Source of the DNA: Acidobacteriaceae bacterium
Lineage (GTDB): Bacteria; Acidobacteriota; Terriglobia; Bryobacterales; Bryobacteraceae
Direction: 5' to 3'
NCBI GenBank assembly: GCA_019240405.1
Contig: JAFAYL010000021.1
Coordinates: 62,001-126,000 of the forward strand
DNA: 64,000 nt
Shown here: positions 8,592 to 16,690 of the stretch, piece after piece
How positions within the stretch are numbered: position 1 is the stretch's first letter
Layout: the number at the start of each line of letters is the position of its first letter
Position numbers and translations under genes: made by a program
Notes under the pieces: model-generated
Told to the model about the DNA's origin: nothing
Seen by the model: only the letters and a program-made list of their open reading frames with translations
Database searches by the model: none

Positions 8592-9521
8592 TCAATGCTC
8601 CATGCCTTTCTTCACCATGCCTGGATACCAGGAGCGAACCGCAAGAACTCGGGACTTCACCCCGGGAGCGCTATAGTAACCCACTGTGCAGTTGAGCCGG
8701 AAGAAATATGCGTCACCAGCTTTCGCGGCGTGCCGTCCCTCGATCCCGTCCATCCCGCCTCCAGCAACGATCTCGCCGCTGCCGTCGAGAAGTAAGTAGA
8801 TTTCTTCTTCTCGCTCATGATGGTGAGGAAAGTTCGTTCCACCTGGAGCGATTTCCATCACAAAGAGACTAGTAAGCACACGGCCGGCTGCAATGCGGTC
8901 GCGTTTACTATCGACATCTCCCATGAGTAAGCGATACAACGTCGAAGAAGGATGTCCGCTGACGGGCTGGGTTGGAACATCTTCGATGTTGGCCTCGAGC
9001 GCGTGAGCGGGTATTGGAGCCTTTTCAAATCCTCTAGTCCGGAATCCCATCACGATTAGCTTGCACTGGCTTCGAGAGGGGTTCGTGAGGGAGTGCGGCA
9101 CGGTTGCCGGAATATACAAGTAATCTTCCTTTTTTAATTGCACTTCCTCGCGCGCATACATCAAAGCCCCGGCGCCTTCCAGGACTACATAAACTTGATC
9201 TTCTTCCGGATACGCGCGCGTGGTACAGCTACCCTTCGGATCGAGGATAACTTCGCCGTATCGAGCTATCCCAACCACCACCCGCGCATCCGAATCGCCT
9301 TCCCCGAACAGTGGGAAGTAATGACATGACTGCGTTGTTATGTCGGCAGGCCGCTCCTTGGTTGCAAAAAGACTCCGGTGCAGAAACGTGGGGTCAACGC
9401 GACGTTCCTGAGCAAGAAGGAAGGCCACGCAGCAGAAGCCCGCTAAGAAAATCCTGCCGACCAGAAACCGTTCTCGCTGGTGAAATGTACCGGCTTTAGA
9501 TCCTAACTCGTCCATTTTCAT
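8592..9521 (-). CDS. Bicupin-domain protein, probably membrane-anchored or exported
   Basis: A 309-residue protein with two cupin domains. The first (about 95-160) has EEDQVYVVLEGAGAL and YLYIPATVPHSL; the second (about 205-280) has APGGTNFPHHHEREEEIYLLLDGSGEI, with the metal-binding HxH...E set, and GDAYFF. A hydrophobic stretch FLVGRIFLAGFCCVAFLL near residues 20-37 looks like a signal peptide or anchor. The start chosen, ATG 9521, overlaps head to head with the ATG of the divergent gene at 9520. The substrate is unknown; the fold suits a dioxygenase, isomerase or binding protein. Confidence 0.75.
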   Translation of the reverse strand: MKMDELGSKAGTFHQRERFLVGRIFLAGFCCVAFLLAQERRVDPTFLHRSLFATKERPADITTQSCHYFPLFGEGDSDARVVVGIARYGEVILDPKGSCTTRAYPEEDQVYVVLEGAGALMYAREEVQLKKEDYLYIPATVPHSLTNPSRSQCKLIVMGFRTRGFEKAPIPAHALEANIEDVPTQPVSGHPSSTLYRLLMGDVDSKRDRIAAGRVLTSLFVMEIAPGGTNFPHHHEREEEIYLLLDGSGEIVAGGGMDGIEGRHAAKAGDAYFFRLNCTVGYYSAPGVKSRVLAVRSWYPGMVKKGMEH

Positions 9522-10488
9522 GATGCACGCGTTCTCAAATCCTTGCCTCACTCGTATCTCCCGCCGCGAATGGCTCGCTCGCAGCGCCGGCTGCATCCTC
9601 GCGGCGCGCCCCGCTCTTGCGCAAAATCAGCCGACTTTCTCTACCGAAGTCAAAGTCGTCAACGTCTTCGCCACGGTCCGAGATAAAGAGGGCCATCTAA
9701 TCACTAATCTCACCAAAGATGCTTTCACACTCTTCGAAGAAGGCAAGCCACAGAATATCCGCTACTTCTCCCAAGAATCCGATCTGCCTTTGACCATCGG
9801 CCTTCTCGTGGATACGAGCCTCAGCCAAACCCGCATGCTCGAAGAGGAGCGTGGCGCCAGCTATCGCTTTCTCGATCAGGTCCTGCGCGAAAACAAGGAT
9901 CGAGCTGCTCTCGTTCAATTTGATCAAGCCGTAGTTGTGCGCTTAGGCTTGACGTCGCCTCACAAGGACTTGCAGGACGCTCTCGCGCTTCTCGATTCTC
10001 CGAGCGCCGAACAAGCCCGCTACGGCAGCGGTACGCTTCTCTACGATGCCGTGCGCACCGCTTCCATTCAGATCATGCGCCGCGTGCAGGGCCGTAAAGC
10101 CTTCATCGTTTTGACAGACGGCGTCGATTTCGGCAGCGCCGTCACGCTCGCCGACGCCATCGAGTCCGCCCAGCGCGCCGGAACGCTCGTCTACTGCATC
10201 TTGTTTTCCGATGAGTCCTATTACGGCGGCCTCTCATTCGGCCCAAGCGGACGAGGTGTCCTCAAGCGCCTCGCGCGCGAGACCGGCGGGGGCTATTTCG
10301 AGGTTTCGAAAACTCGCACGATCGCGCAGATCTACGATGCCATCCAGGAGGAACTTCGCAGCCAGTACAGTCTCGGCTTCGTCTCCGATCAGCCCATCAC
10401 TCATTCAGGCTTTCGCAAACTCGACTTAAAAACGAAACAGAAGAAGTTAATCGTTCAAGCAACCGACCGCTACTACGCCGAAACCTGA
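9520..10488 (+). CDS. VWFA-related secreted protein, acidobacterial type
   Basis: A 322-residue protein with an arginine-pair export signal (SRREWLARSAG, residues 14-24, Tat-like, cleavage near ALAQ). A short beta domain follows (VKVVNVFATVRDKEGHLITNL), then a von Willebrand A domain (about 85-280). The MIDAS motif DTSLS is visible at about residue 93, with the later threonine and aspartate in VLTDGVDFG. This architecture is expanded in Acidobacteriota and I assign it by that resemblance; the role is probably adhesion or envelope protein binding. Its ATG overlaps the divergent cupin gene's start codon, so both share a very small regulatory space. Confidence 0.88.
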   Translation: MMHAFSNPCLTRISRREWLARSAGCILAARPALAQNQPTFSTEVKVVNVFATVRDKEGHLITNLTKDAFTLFEEGKPQNIRYFSQESDLPLTIGLLVDTSLSQTRMLEEERGASYRFLDQVLRENKDRAALVQFDQAVVVRLGLTSPHKDLQDALALLDSPSAEQARYGSGTLLYDAVRTASIQIMRRVQGRKAFIVLTDGVDFGSAVTLADAIESAQRAGTLVYCILFSDESYYGGLSFGPSGRGVLKRLARETGGGYFEVSKTRTIAQIYDAIQEELRSQYSLGFVSDQPITHSGFRKLDLKTKQKKLIVQATDRYYAET

Positions 10489-10525
10489 GCGCAAACCTAA
10501 CCATTTCTCTCGAGCCGCTTCAAAG

Positions 10526-10804
10526 CTACTGCCGCTCGGCTGTAGTCGGGTCGATGACCGACCGCACCGCTGAAATCCTGTTAGCGGGACATCCGCCTTG
10601 TTTTGCGTGCTCCCGAATGGCTTCTTCATTCGGGGCAATATAGACGCAGTAAACCTTGTCGTCTGTTACGTAGCTCTCAACTCACTGGATCTGTGGCCCC
10701 ATTTTGTTTAACGCGCTACAGGATTTTTGCGAAATGGACTGTAAATCTTCAGATGTAAGTTTACCGGCGGCAGGTATGTCGCGTTCGATCACGTATTTCG
10801 GCAT
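10526..10804 (-). pseudogene. DUF4242 protein gene interrupted by in-frame TGA
   Basis: Codons from ATG 10804 to TAG 10526-10528 make a complete DUF4242 (SCO4226-like, proposed nickel-binding) protein of 92 positions. It starts MPKYVIERDIPAAGKL, and after codon 41 continues VESYVTDDKVYCVYIAPNEE and ends DPTTAERQ. Codon 41 (10682-10684) is TGA where, as I recall the family, a tryptophan follows GPQIQ. The reading frame is otherwise unbroken on both sides, so one G-to-A change explains it. It follows the selenium-binding protein and membrane genes on the same strand, 68 bp after the latter. Confidence 0.8.
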
Positions 10805-10872
10805 CGGCTCCCTCAAGGATGTGGAGAATGGATTATATCGCGTCAAAGCGAATTCCGTGGCCGCGAATCTCT

Positions 10873-11502
10873 CTAAATTATCCAGGCGAAGCAGCCTGTT
10901 GCGATCAAAGCCACAGCCCACACCAAATCAAAGTTAAGCCATGCTTTGCGCAGAAGCGCAAGTCCCAGGCTTTGATAAACGACAAGTGCAACTGCCCCTG
11001 TGAGCGTCAGATATCCAATGGTATGGACGAGCGTAGCTAAAATCGCCGTCAATGGGTCTCCAAAACGGCCCATGTGCGCATGATGCGCCGCCGGCATCGG
11101 CGGTAGCGTGAGCACAAGGGGCAGAACCATCAACCCTGCGCCATGCGCGGACGCCATCAGAAAAGACCAGATGGCAAGCTCGCGGAACCCCATCTGCATT
11201 CCACCCCAGCGGAAGTGATGGCTGCGCACAACCCGGTAAACACCCAGGGCGACAAGCGCCGCGCCGACCGCAATTTTTAGATACAGCAGGGGCAGCACGA
11301 TCTGCAAAAGCGCGCCTATAAGAACGGCCACGCCAATCGCAAGCGCGTGCCCTAGAGCAATTGGCACTAGCGAATAGACGACGGCCTGTGCGCTGTTCTG
11401 CTGCATGCCAACCGCAACGGCAAAAAGCCAGCCCATTCCAGGGTTGATACCGTGGTACGCGCCAAGGAGAAACAGAGCCGGCCAGCCCCAAGAATGGGCC
11501 AT
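10873..11502 (-). CDS. Multi-pass membrane protein next to selenium-binding protein
   Basis: A 209-residue hydrophobic protein with about six membrane segments. The motif LLGAYHGINPGMGWLFAVAVG at residues 12-32 and a second SAHGAG at about 117 resemble the HG motifs of NicO/UreH-type metal transporters; a run MPAAHHAHMG (about 136-145) may also bind metal. Such proteins are sometimes labelled ArcD-like in databases, which I doubt. It starts 3 bp after the selenium-binding protein gene, so the two are one transcript. A metal or thiol-related transport role is inference from motif and neighbour. Confidence 0.7.
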   Translation of the reverse strand: MAHSWGWPALFLLGAYHGINPGMGWLFAVAVGMQQNSAQAVVYSLVPIALGHALAIGVAVLIGALLQIVLPLLYLKIAVGAALVALGVYRVVRSHHFRWGGMQMGFRELAIWSFLMASAHGAGLMVLPLVLTLPPMPAAHHAHMGRFGDPLTAILATLVHTIGYLTLTGAVALVVYQSLGLALLRKAWLNFDLVWAVALIATGCFAWII

Positions 11503-11505
11503 CGC

Positions 11506-12900
11506 TCACGCGTAACAGTACGAGTCGGAGGAGGCGTCGCCGCCCTCTAGCCGGACTTGGTGCCCTCGCAGATCACCGAAATCGACAAAAAACTGCGGGT
11601 CGAGCTGCATGCCGCCTTGCGGATTCACGTTCACTTTCACCATCCAGCTCCGGATACCCTCGGGATAGAACTGCGCGTCCCAGGGTGCGTAAAGAGAGTT
11701 CGTGAAGTAAGCGCGGCGGCCGTCGCGGCTGACCTCAACCATCTGCGGCCCGCCGTTCAGCGCGGTTTTCGGGTGCTTGGGATGTGTGGCGCGCCGCACA
11801 ATCCCGCCCAAATGAAACGAACCCGTCTTCTTCGGATGGAATGGATCAGATACATCGTATTGCAGAAATTCGCCCGTGCCGAAACAGGAAACATACAGGA
11901 AACGATCGTCGAGCGAGAGGTTAATATCCGTGATCAACGGCGGCACAGCTTTGAATCCCTGCAGTAGTGGCGGCAGTTGCTCGGGTTCAGCGGGCTCGGC
12001 CGGAATGTCGATTATTTTCTGTACACCCCACTTTCCGTTATTGCGGTGCCAGAGCCAGATCGACGCTGAGAGGTCCTTCAGCGAGACTACAACGCCGAGA
12101 AAGCCGTAGGCGCGCGTCGGATCGTGAGCGGGCCGCAACTCAAGCGCCATTTGATATTCGGAGCCTAAATCGAGTTCCTGGACGCGCCGCCGCTTGCGTG
12201 AATCCCAGACATGCAGTTTATGGCCGTAGCCGCTCTTCAGCAAAATATCCGGGTTGACGCCATTCTGTACCATCTTCGGCGTACCCCACTCGCTCGTAAT
12301 CACCGTGTCGTATCCGAGATGCCACCAGAAATCGTAGGCGAGATACTGTGACCCGCGATCCAGCTCCCATTGCCCGAGCACGTCGAAGCTGTCCTGATCC
12401 ATCACAAAGATCCCGCCCGGTCCATCGCCGTCTGGCGATCCGAGAGCGCTGGCATAAATTCCCTCCGGTCCGCAGTGGATTGTATGCGGCGAAGCGTACC
12501 CCGCGCGCGTTGCCAGAGTCTCCGGCTCGATCACCTTGACGATTTCCGGACGGCGCGGATCAGGTTTGGTGTCGATGATGTGAATCCGCGAGGAGCGGAT
12601 GCCCGGAACAACGAGATAACGCCGCTCAACATGCGGATGTGGCGCATAAGGGCAGAGACACGCGCTACAGGCATTCCACCCAAAGTGATGAAGTTCATCC
12701 CCGGGATTAGGCATATCGAGTTGTCCGACAATATGGCTGTAGCCCGACGATTCGGGCTCGACGTCCACGACTCCGAGGGCGTCAGGCCTGCCGTTGTTGT
12801 TCGCGTTGAGCATGGCAACGAACGCGAGCTTCTCCGGGGGCGCCTGCATCGCCATCTTCGGAGAAGGATAAAAGGTTGGGTCGGGCCGCCAAAGTGGCAA
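11506..12900 (-). CDS. Selenium-binding protein 56 family, methanethiol oxidase-like
   Basis: A 464-residue beta-propeller protein of the SBP56/MtoX family; characterised bacterial members oxidise methanethiol to formaldehyde, H2S and H2O2 and use copper. Family marks include DELHHFGWNACSACLC (about 68-83, with the cysteine pair), RYLVVPGIRSSRIHIIDT, YASPHTIHCGPEGIYASALG, and the C-terminal GGPQMVEVSRDGRRAYFTNSLY. There is no signal peptide, so it is probably cytoplasmic unlike some MtoX. The start is TTG 12900, 7 bp after AGGAGA. The downstream partners are a membrane protein and the DUF4242 gene. Confidence 0.92.
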   Translation of the reverse strand: MPLWRPDPTFYPSPKMAMQAPPEKLAFVAMLNANNNGRPDALGVVDVEPESSGYSHIVGQLDMPNPGDELHHFGWNACSACLCPYAPHPHVERRYLVVPGIRSSRIHIIDTKPDPRRPEIVKVIEPETLATRAGYASPHTIHCGPEGIYASALGSPDGDGPGGIFVMDQDSFDVLGQWELDRGSQYLAYDFWWHLGYDTVITSEWGTPKMVQNGVNPDILLKSGYGHKLHVWDSRKRRRVQELDLGSEYQMALELRPAHDPTRAYGFLGVVVSLKDLSASIWLWHRNNGKWGVQKIIDIPAEPAEPEQLPPLLQGFKAVPPLITDINLSLDDRFLYVSCFGTGEFLQYDVSDPFHPKKTGSFHLGGIVRRATHPKHPKTALNGGPQMVEVSRDGRRAYFTNSLYAPWDAQFYPEGIRSWMVKVNVNPQGGMQLDPQFFVDFGDLRGHQVRLEGGDASSDSYCYA

Positions 12901-13260
12901 TCTATTCTCCTTTCCAAGACTCTAATCTGACCACTATAGATCGTAAATAGCGCTAACGGAAGACAGCCCCGGCTCCCAGCTCTTGCCCTGCATCTCTGGT
13001 GGCATCGGCCTGCCCAACGAATCCTGTGGTGGGGCAGACCATCGCAGTTTGTGGTCTGCCATTGCGAAGGCTATGTATTTCAGCAGATCGCGTCTGATCA
13101 ATACGCGCATCGCCTTCTACTCCCGGTTGTTCCCGTTAACAGTAATCATGAATTACTTGCGGCCGTGGTCAGATAATACTTCTTCACGCTGGACGCAATC
13201 AAAGGATTTCTGGAAGAATTCTGGGGGAAGACGGAGTCCGATTCTGATCGTTCCGGGACA
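12901..13260. other. Non-coding stretch with one strong inverted repeat
   Basis: No gene is supported here. The first part carries the ribosome binding site and probable promoter (TATAGT on the minus strand near 12936) of the selenium-binding protein gene. GGCAGACCA (13033-13041) and TGGTCTGCC (13052-13060) form a perfect 9-bp stem with a 10-nt loop, without a T-run, which resembles a REP-type hairpin. Confidence 0.4.
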
Positions 13261-13337
13261 TGGTGGGCGGTGACGGGATCGAACCATCGACCTCCTGCTT
13301 GTAAGGCAGGCGCTCTAACCGGCTGAGCTAACCGCCC
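13261..13337 (-). tRNA. tRNA-Val (anticodon UAC)
   Basis: Read on the minus strand, the sequence folds as a cloverleaf: 7-bp acceptor stem GGGCGGT/ACCGCCC, D arm with AGCTCAGCCGGTTAGAGC, anticodon stem CCTGC/GCAGG around CTTACAA giving anticodon UAC (valine, GUA/GUG codons), and the T arm with GGTTCGATCC. The discriminator A and CCA are encoded (13261-13264). A -10-like TAGAAT lies 17 bp upstream at 13355-13360. Confidence 0.96.
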
Positions 13338-13749
13338 GAACGAGAATTAACTCGATTCTAAACTAGCGCCTACTCAAATCGATCAAAAGCGATCCTTCCT
13401 CCGCAGTCGGGGACCAGCATCAGGATTCTATGGTCACCGCGACCTCGGAAAGGCCGTCGCGCGCCGCCAGGCGAGTCAGATACATCTGTAATGCACAAAT
13501 TGGAAATCTGCTCTAAAGTACTCTTGTACGGATCGATCAAACGAATAATGGTTACAACTGTCATTACTATCATCCTCTCGATTCTTTCCTCTGGCGGTGG
13601 TCAGGGGACGCAAAAAAGCCCCGATGGCGCCCGAAGGCCTCGCATGGTCGCGTCAGGTGCGCCCACGCCGCCTCCTCATCCGCACTGAGAAAGATTGCCG
13701 CATCGGGGTCGCCAGATCTCTTCTCTGGCTTCAGAATGTCCGAACAGCT
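13338..13749. other. Non-coding leader region before the RecA paralogue
   Basis: About 410 bp between the tRNA promoter and the RecA-like gene. Short open frames exist on both strands but none has a recognisable product, ribosome binding site or typical composition. I see no SOS-box palindrome I would trust. Confidence 0.4.
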
Positions 13750-14733
13750 ATGACCAGTTCTCTAGCCTTTAAACCGGAAAAACTTTGGTGTTCATCAGAC
13801 ACTTCTAAGGACTCATTCGGCTGGGGACGGCAGGAAGACTCGGTACGAAGTGGATCTCTTGGTCTAGATGCCGCATTGGGTACGGGCGGCCTTCCCACGG
13901 GGAGGCTCGTCGAAATCTATGGCAAATACGACACCGGCAAGACTACGCTGGCGTTGGCTGCCACCGCTCAGTTCCAAAAGAAAGGCCAGCCGACAGCTTA
14001 TCTGGATGTGGAGCACAAATTATCGAAGGCGTGGGCGAAAACGTCAGGAGTGAACGTCGATCAAACAATGTTTATCCGGTGCGGGGATGCATTTGAAGCA
14101 TTGAGGACCGTGCTCACCCTCGTCGCCTGTGGAGAGTTTTCCTTGGTCGTCGTTGATAGCCTGGCCGCTCTTGTACTGGGGTCGGACATTGAACAGACCG
14201 GCGCTAAGCCATCAGAACAAATAGAATCTGTTTTAGATCGAGCCCTTCCGAGGATTGCCGCGGAAGCTTCGAAAAGCGACACCTGCGTGCTGCTCCTCAA
14301 CCAGGTCAGGACCAATTACGAGGAGCTCTTTGGAAATCCTTTGACGACTCCCGGCGGGCACGTCCTTCGGCATGCCTGTTCGATTCGCATCGAGTTAGCC
14401 AGGCACCTGTCGATCAAGAGGAATTCAGATACGGTGCTCGGCCAGATCTCGCGCGCCACTATCACAAAGAACACACTTGCGCCGCCATGGCAAAGCGCAA
14501 AACTGCCGTTCACTTCGAGAGGTCTGGACGAATGCTATGAGGCCGCGCTGCTGGGCCGAGAGAACGGCATCTTTTGTCAAACCGCACGCGGTTTCGAATA
14601 CGCTGGCACGACACTGGGGAAAACAGAACTCGACGTCTACGACACACTGCTTCATCGTCCGGAGCTGACTGGACAAGTTCTTGCAGCGGTTAGAGCCCAA
14701 TCGCCGCAGTCTATGCTCACCCCAACTACGTAA
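13750..14733 (+). CDS. Divergent RecA paralogue
   Basis: A 327-residue RecA-fold ATPase. It has Walker A GKYDTGKT (58-65, canonical RecA has GPESSGKT), a catalytic-type glutamate in DVEHKL (E88), Walker B LVVVD (132-136) and the ATP-sensing glutamine in LNQVR (Q185). A loop-2 region reads ELFGNPLTTPGGHVLRH, close to RecA FGNPETTTGG. Loop 1 is altered: the conserved GDSHVGLQARLMS is replaced by AKPSEQIESVLDR. The C-terminal domain is present. ATG 13750 gives an N-terminus just shorter than RecA; longer upstream starts add unrelated sequence. It may be the second RecA found in some acidobacteria or an ImuA-like accessory; I cannot tell whether the genome has another recA. Confidence 0.8.
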   Translation: MTSSLAFKPEKLWCSSDTSKDSFGWGRQEDSVRSGSLGLDAALGTGGLPTGRLVEIYGKYDTGKTTLALAATAQFQKKGQPTAYLDVEHKLSKAWAKTSGVNVDQTMFIRCGDAFEALRTVLTLVACGEFSLVVVDSLAALVLGSDIEQTGAKPSEQIESVLDRALPRIAAEASKSDTCVLLLNQVRTNYEELFGNPLTTPGGHVLRHACSIRIELARHLSIKRNSDTVLGQISRATITKNTLAPPWQSAKLPFTSRGLDECYEAALLGRENGIFCQTARGFEYAGTTLGKTELDVYDTLLHRPELTGQVLAAVRAQSPQSMLTPTT

Positions 14734-14745
14734 GTGAGGACATAT

Positions 14746-15201
14746 ATGAACCTGCCTACCATGCAAGATAAAGGGCGCTTCTCGGATGTTTTGGCACAAC
14801 TCGGCCTCTCTGATCCGCTCTCTCCCATGAGCGACCTCGATGCAGGCGTTCTGGTCGCACGATACTTGAAGATGTATCGTTTGCTCGACGTGAAATCTTG
14901 CCCTGATGCATCTACCCGGAGTAATCGGCGACGTGAATATCTGGCTCTCATGCGTCAGTTTGAACGAAACATTTCGACCATACGAATGCTCAGGAGATCT
15001 GAGATGGCGCACACGGGCACTTGGAATTTCGCCCAATACCTTGCGCAAGGGTTTGTTATCGCGAAATGCCGCTTGAGCCTTCGTCTTGCCTACATTGGCC
15101 ATTTCATCCGCCTTCCTAACGCGTCCCGGCTCGCGCAGGACGCCGGGCTAAAAATGTTCGGATCCATCTTTTTTGATTACTGCGTGCCTGCACATACGTA
15201 A
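14746..15201 (+). CDS. Hypothetical protein downstream of the RecA paralogue
   Basis: A 151-residue, mostly helical, basic protein with no domain I recognise. ATG 14746 has a good ribosome binding site (GTGAGGA, 5 bp before it) and begins 12 bp after the stop of the RecA paralogue, so the two are very likely co-transcribed. Residues 40-95 are rich in R, L and M and could form an amphipathic helical bundle (YLALMRQFERNISTIRMLRR). Function by association would be DNA repair or recombination, which is inference only. Confidence 0.55.
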   Translation: MNLPTMQDKGRFSDVLAQLGLSDPLSPMSDLDAGVLVARYLKMYRLLDVKSCPDASTRSNRRREYLALMRQFERNISTIRMLRRSEMAHTGTWNFAQYLAQGFVIAKCRLSLRLAYIGHFIRLPNASRLAQDAGLKMFGSIFFDYCVPAHT

Positions 15202-15225
15202 TTAACCCCGCTGGACAGGTTGCAA

Positions 15226-15987
15226 GTGGTTAGCGAAACAATCTTGTGGAGTTCCATCGCTTTGCCGGTCGTGCTCCTGGCAAAGATGTATCGCGAAAAC
15301 CTGATCCTCCGCTATCCGTGCTTCAGCATCATGCTCTTTGTTGGCGTGGTGCGCGATGTATGGCTCGCCGCGCTGGCTCCGGAAAGCGCCTTGTATTCGC
15401 AAATCTGGGTTATTACGATGTTCCCCTTTCTGCTTTCGCAGATCGCGGCCGCTATCGCGGCATATGTTTCGCTGGCGAAATTCTATACGGGTATCGGAGC
15501 TTTTGCGGGATGGTTATACGCCGCCGGGACAATCGCGGGGCTTGTAGTCTCTTTCGCCATCAACCATCACGCCTATGACGGTGCATTCTACTCACCATGG
15601 GTCGGGTTCGCCGCAATCGCTGAGCGGTCGGTGGCCACCGTCCTTACGTGCGCAACCGTTGCGACATGTGCCTTCCTAAGTCGTTTCCCAAGCCCCCTCC
15701 AGCGAATGCCCAGCAATTCGATCGCTCACTTGAGCCTGTTAACCGTATTCTTTGGGCTGACTTCCCTCTTTCAATTCGCGATTGGCAACATTTTGGAGCA
15801 GGCGCTGGAGCGAACGGTCGAAACGGCTTTCCTTTTTCTCACTTGCGTATGCTACATACTTTGGGCGTTAATTTTCTCCGAACAGGGAGAATACGTGCTC
15901 CACTGGCCCGACATCGATCCCGCAGTTAGGCATCAGGTCCAGCAACTGAACACCCAAATGATGCGTGTGGTGCGAGAGATTTCCTAA
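15226..15987 (+). CDS. Integral membrane protein of unknown function
   Basis: A 253-residue protein with about seven hydrophobic segments, beginning LWSSIALPVVLLAKM and ending before a short polar C-terminal tail (EYVLHWPDIDP, then a helical QVQQLNTQMMRVV). No family is recognised; similar proteins of unknown role are frequent in acidobacteria. GTG 15226 follows GGACAGG by 6 bp and is preferred; TTG 15220 is possible. It lies 24 bp after the hypothetical gene at 14746, so it may belong to the same transcript as the RecA paralogue. Confidence 0.6.
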   Translation: MVSETILWSSIALPVVLLAKMYRENLILRYPCFSIMLFVGVVRDVWLAALAPESALYSQIWVITMFPFLLSQIAAAIAAYVSLAKFYTGIGAFAGWLYAAGTIAGLVVSFAINHHAYDGAFYSPWVGFAAIAERSVATVLTCATVATCAFLSRFPSPLQRMPSNSIAHLSLLTVFFGLTSLFQFAIGNILEQALERTVETAFLFLTCVCYILWALIFSEQGEYVLHWPDIDPAVRHQVQQLNTQMMRVVREIS

Positions 15988-16073
15988 GATTCGCAGAACT
16001 GAACTGATTCACGACAGCAGCAGGTCGTTACTGACTGTTGTGAAGCGGCTGTGCTTGTTACGCTGTCGTTGAT

Positions 16074-16628
16074 ATGGCACGCACAGAATCGACCATGCTT
16101 CCACTGGAGACGGCGGCCCCTCCTTTCGAGTTGCCCGATGTGGTCTCTGGAAAAAAGATCAGCCTCGAAGACTTCCGCGACAAAAAAGCGCTCCTCATCA
16201 TGTTCATATGCCGGCATTGCCCGTTCGTTGCGCATGTCCAGAACGAGCTGTCCCGCCTCGGCAAGGACTATGCCGGAAAATCGCTCGGCATTGTCGCCAT
16301 CTCGTCGAATGACGCCGATACATATCCCGACGACGCACCCGAGAGCCTCGCCGCGATGGCATCCGAAGTCGGATTTACTTTTCCGTTTTGCTACGACGAA
16401 AGCCAGGATGTCGCCCGCGCGTATTCGGCCGCCTGCACGCCGGATTTCTTTCTCTTCGATCAAAATCGCAAACTGGCGTATCGCGGCCAATTGGATGACA
16501 GCCGTCCGGGCAATGGGCAACCGGTAACCGGCCGCGATTTGCGTGACGCGATCGACGCACTACTGAACGGCGAGCCAGTAAATCCAAACCAGATTCCCAG
16601 CATCGGCTGCAACATTAAGTGGCGCTAA
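16074..16628 (+). CDS. Peroxiredoxin/thioredoxin-fold redoxin
   Basis: A 184-residue thioredoxin-fold protein of the AhpC/TSA-like group (PRX_like1 type). The active-site region reads IMFICRHCPFVAHVQ, a CxxC pair at about residues 46-49, followed by LGIVAISSNDADTYPDD and CTPDFFLFD with a cis-Pro-type turn. It lacks a signal peptide. Proposed role is a cytoplasmic thiol peroxidase or disulfide reductase. Its end meets the following helicase gene, whose longest frame overlaps it by 10 bp. Confidence 0.88.
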   Translation: MARTESTMLPLETAAPPFELPDVVSGKKISLEDFRDKKALLIMFICRHCPFVAHVQNELSRLGKDYAGKSLGIVAISSNDADTYPDDAPESLAAMASEVGFTFPFCYDESQDVARAYSAACTPDFFLFDQNRKLAYRGQLDDSRPGNGQPVTGRDLRDAIDALLNGEPVNPNQIPSIGCNIKWR

Positions 16629-16690
16629 AAGCGCAAACGACCCGATCCAACCAACCCGAGTTGCGGCATTCTGGAGAGAGGCGGGAATCG

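Noticed and set aside
10682-10684. Selenocysteine codon in the DUF4242 gene, given its selenium-binding neighbour
   Set aside because: The family residue is tryptophan, not cysteine, and no SECIS-like hairpin follows the TGA within the next 60 bases.
10934-11509. 191-codon minus-strand frame overlapping the membrane protein in another frame
   Set aside because: The membrane-protein frame has regular hydrophobic segments and sits 3 bp after its neighbour; the other frame is rich in C, R and W without pattern.
12370-12930. 186-codon plus-strand frame opposite the selenium-binding gene
   Set aside because: Arginine-rich composition typical of an antisense frame; the minus strand encodes a full, well-conserved SBP56 protein.
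12983-13273. 96-codon plus-strand frame before the tRNA
   Set aside because: It runs into the tRNA gene, has no ribosome binding site and no recognisable domain.
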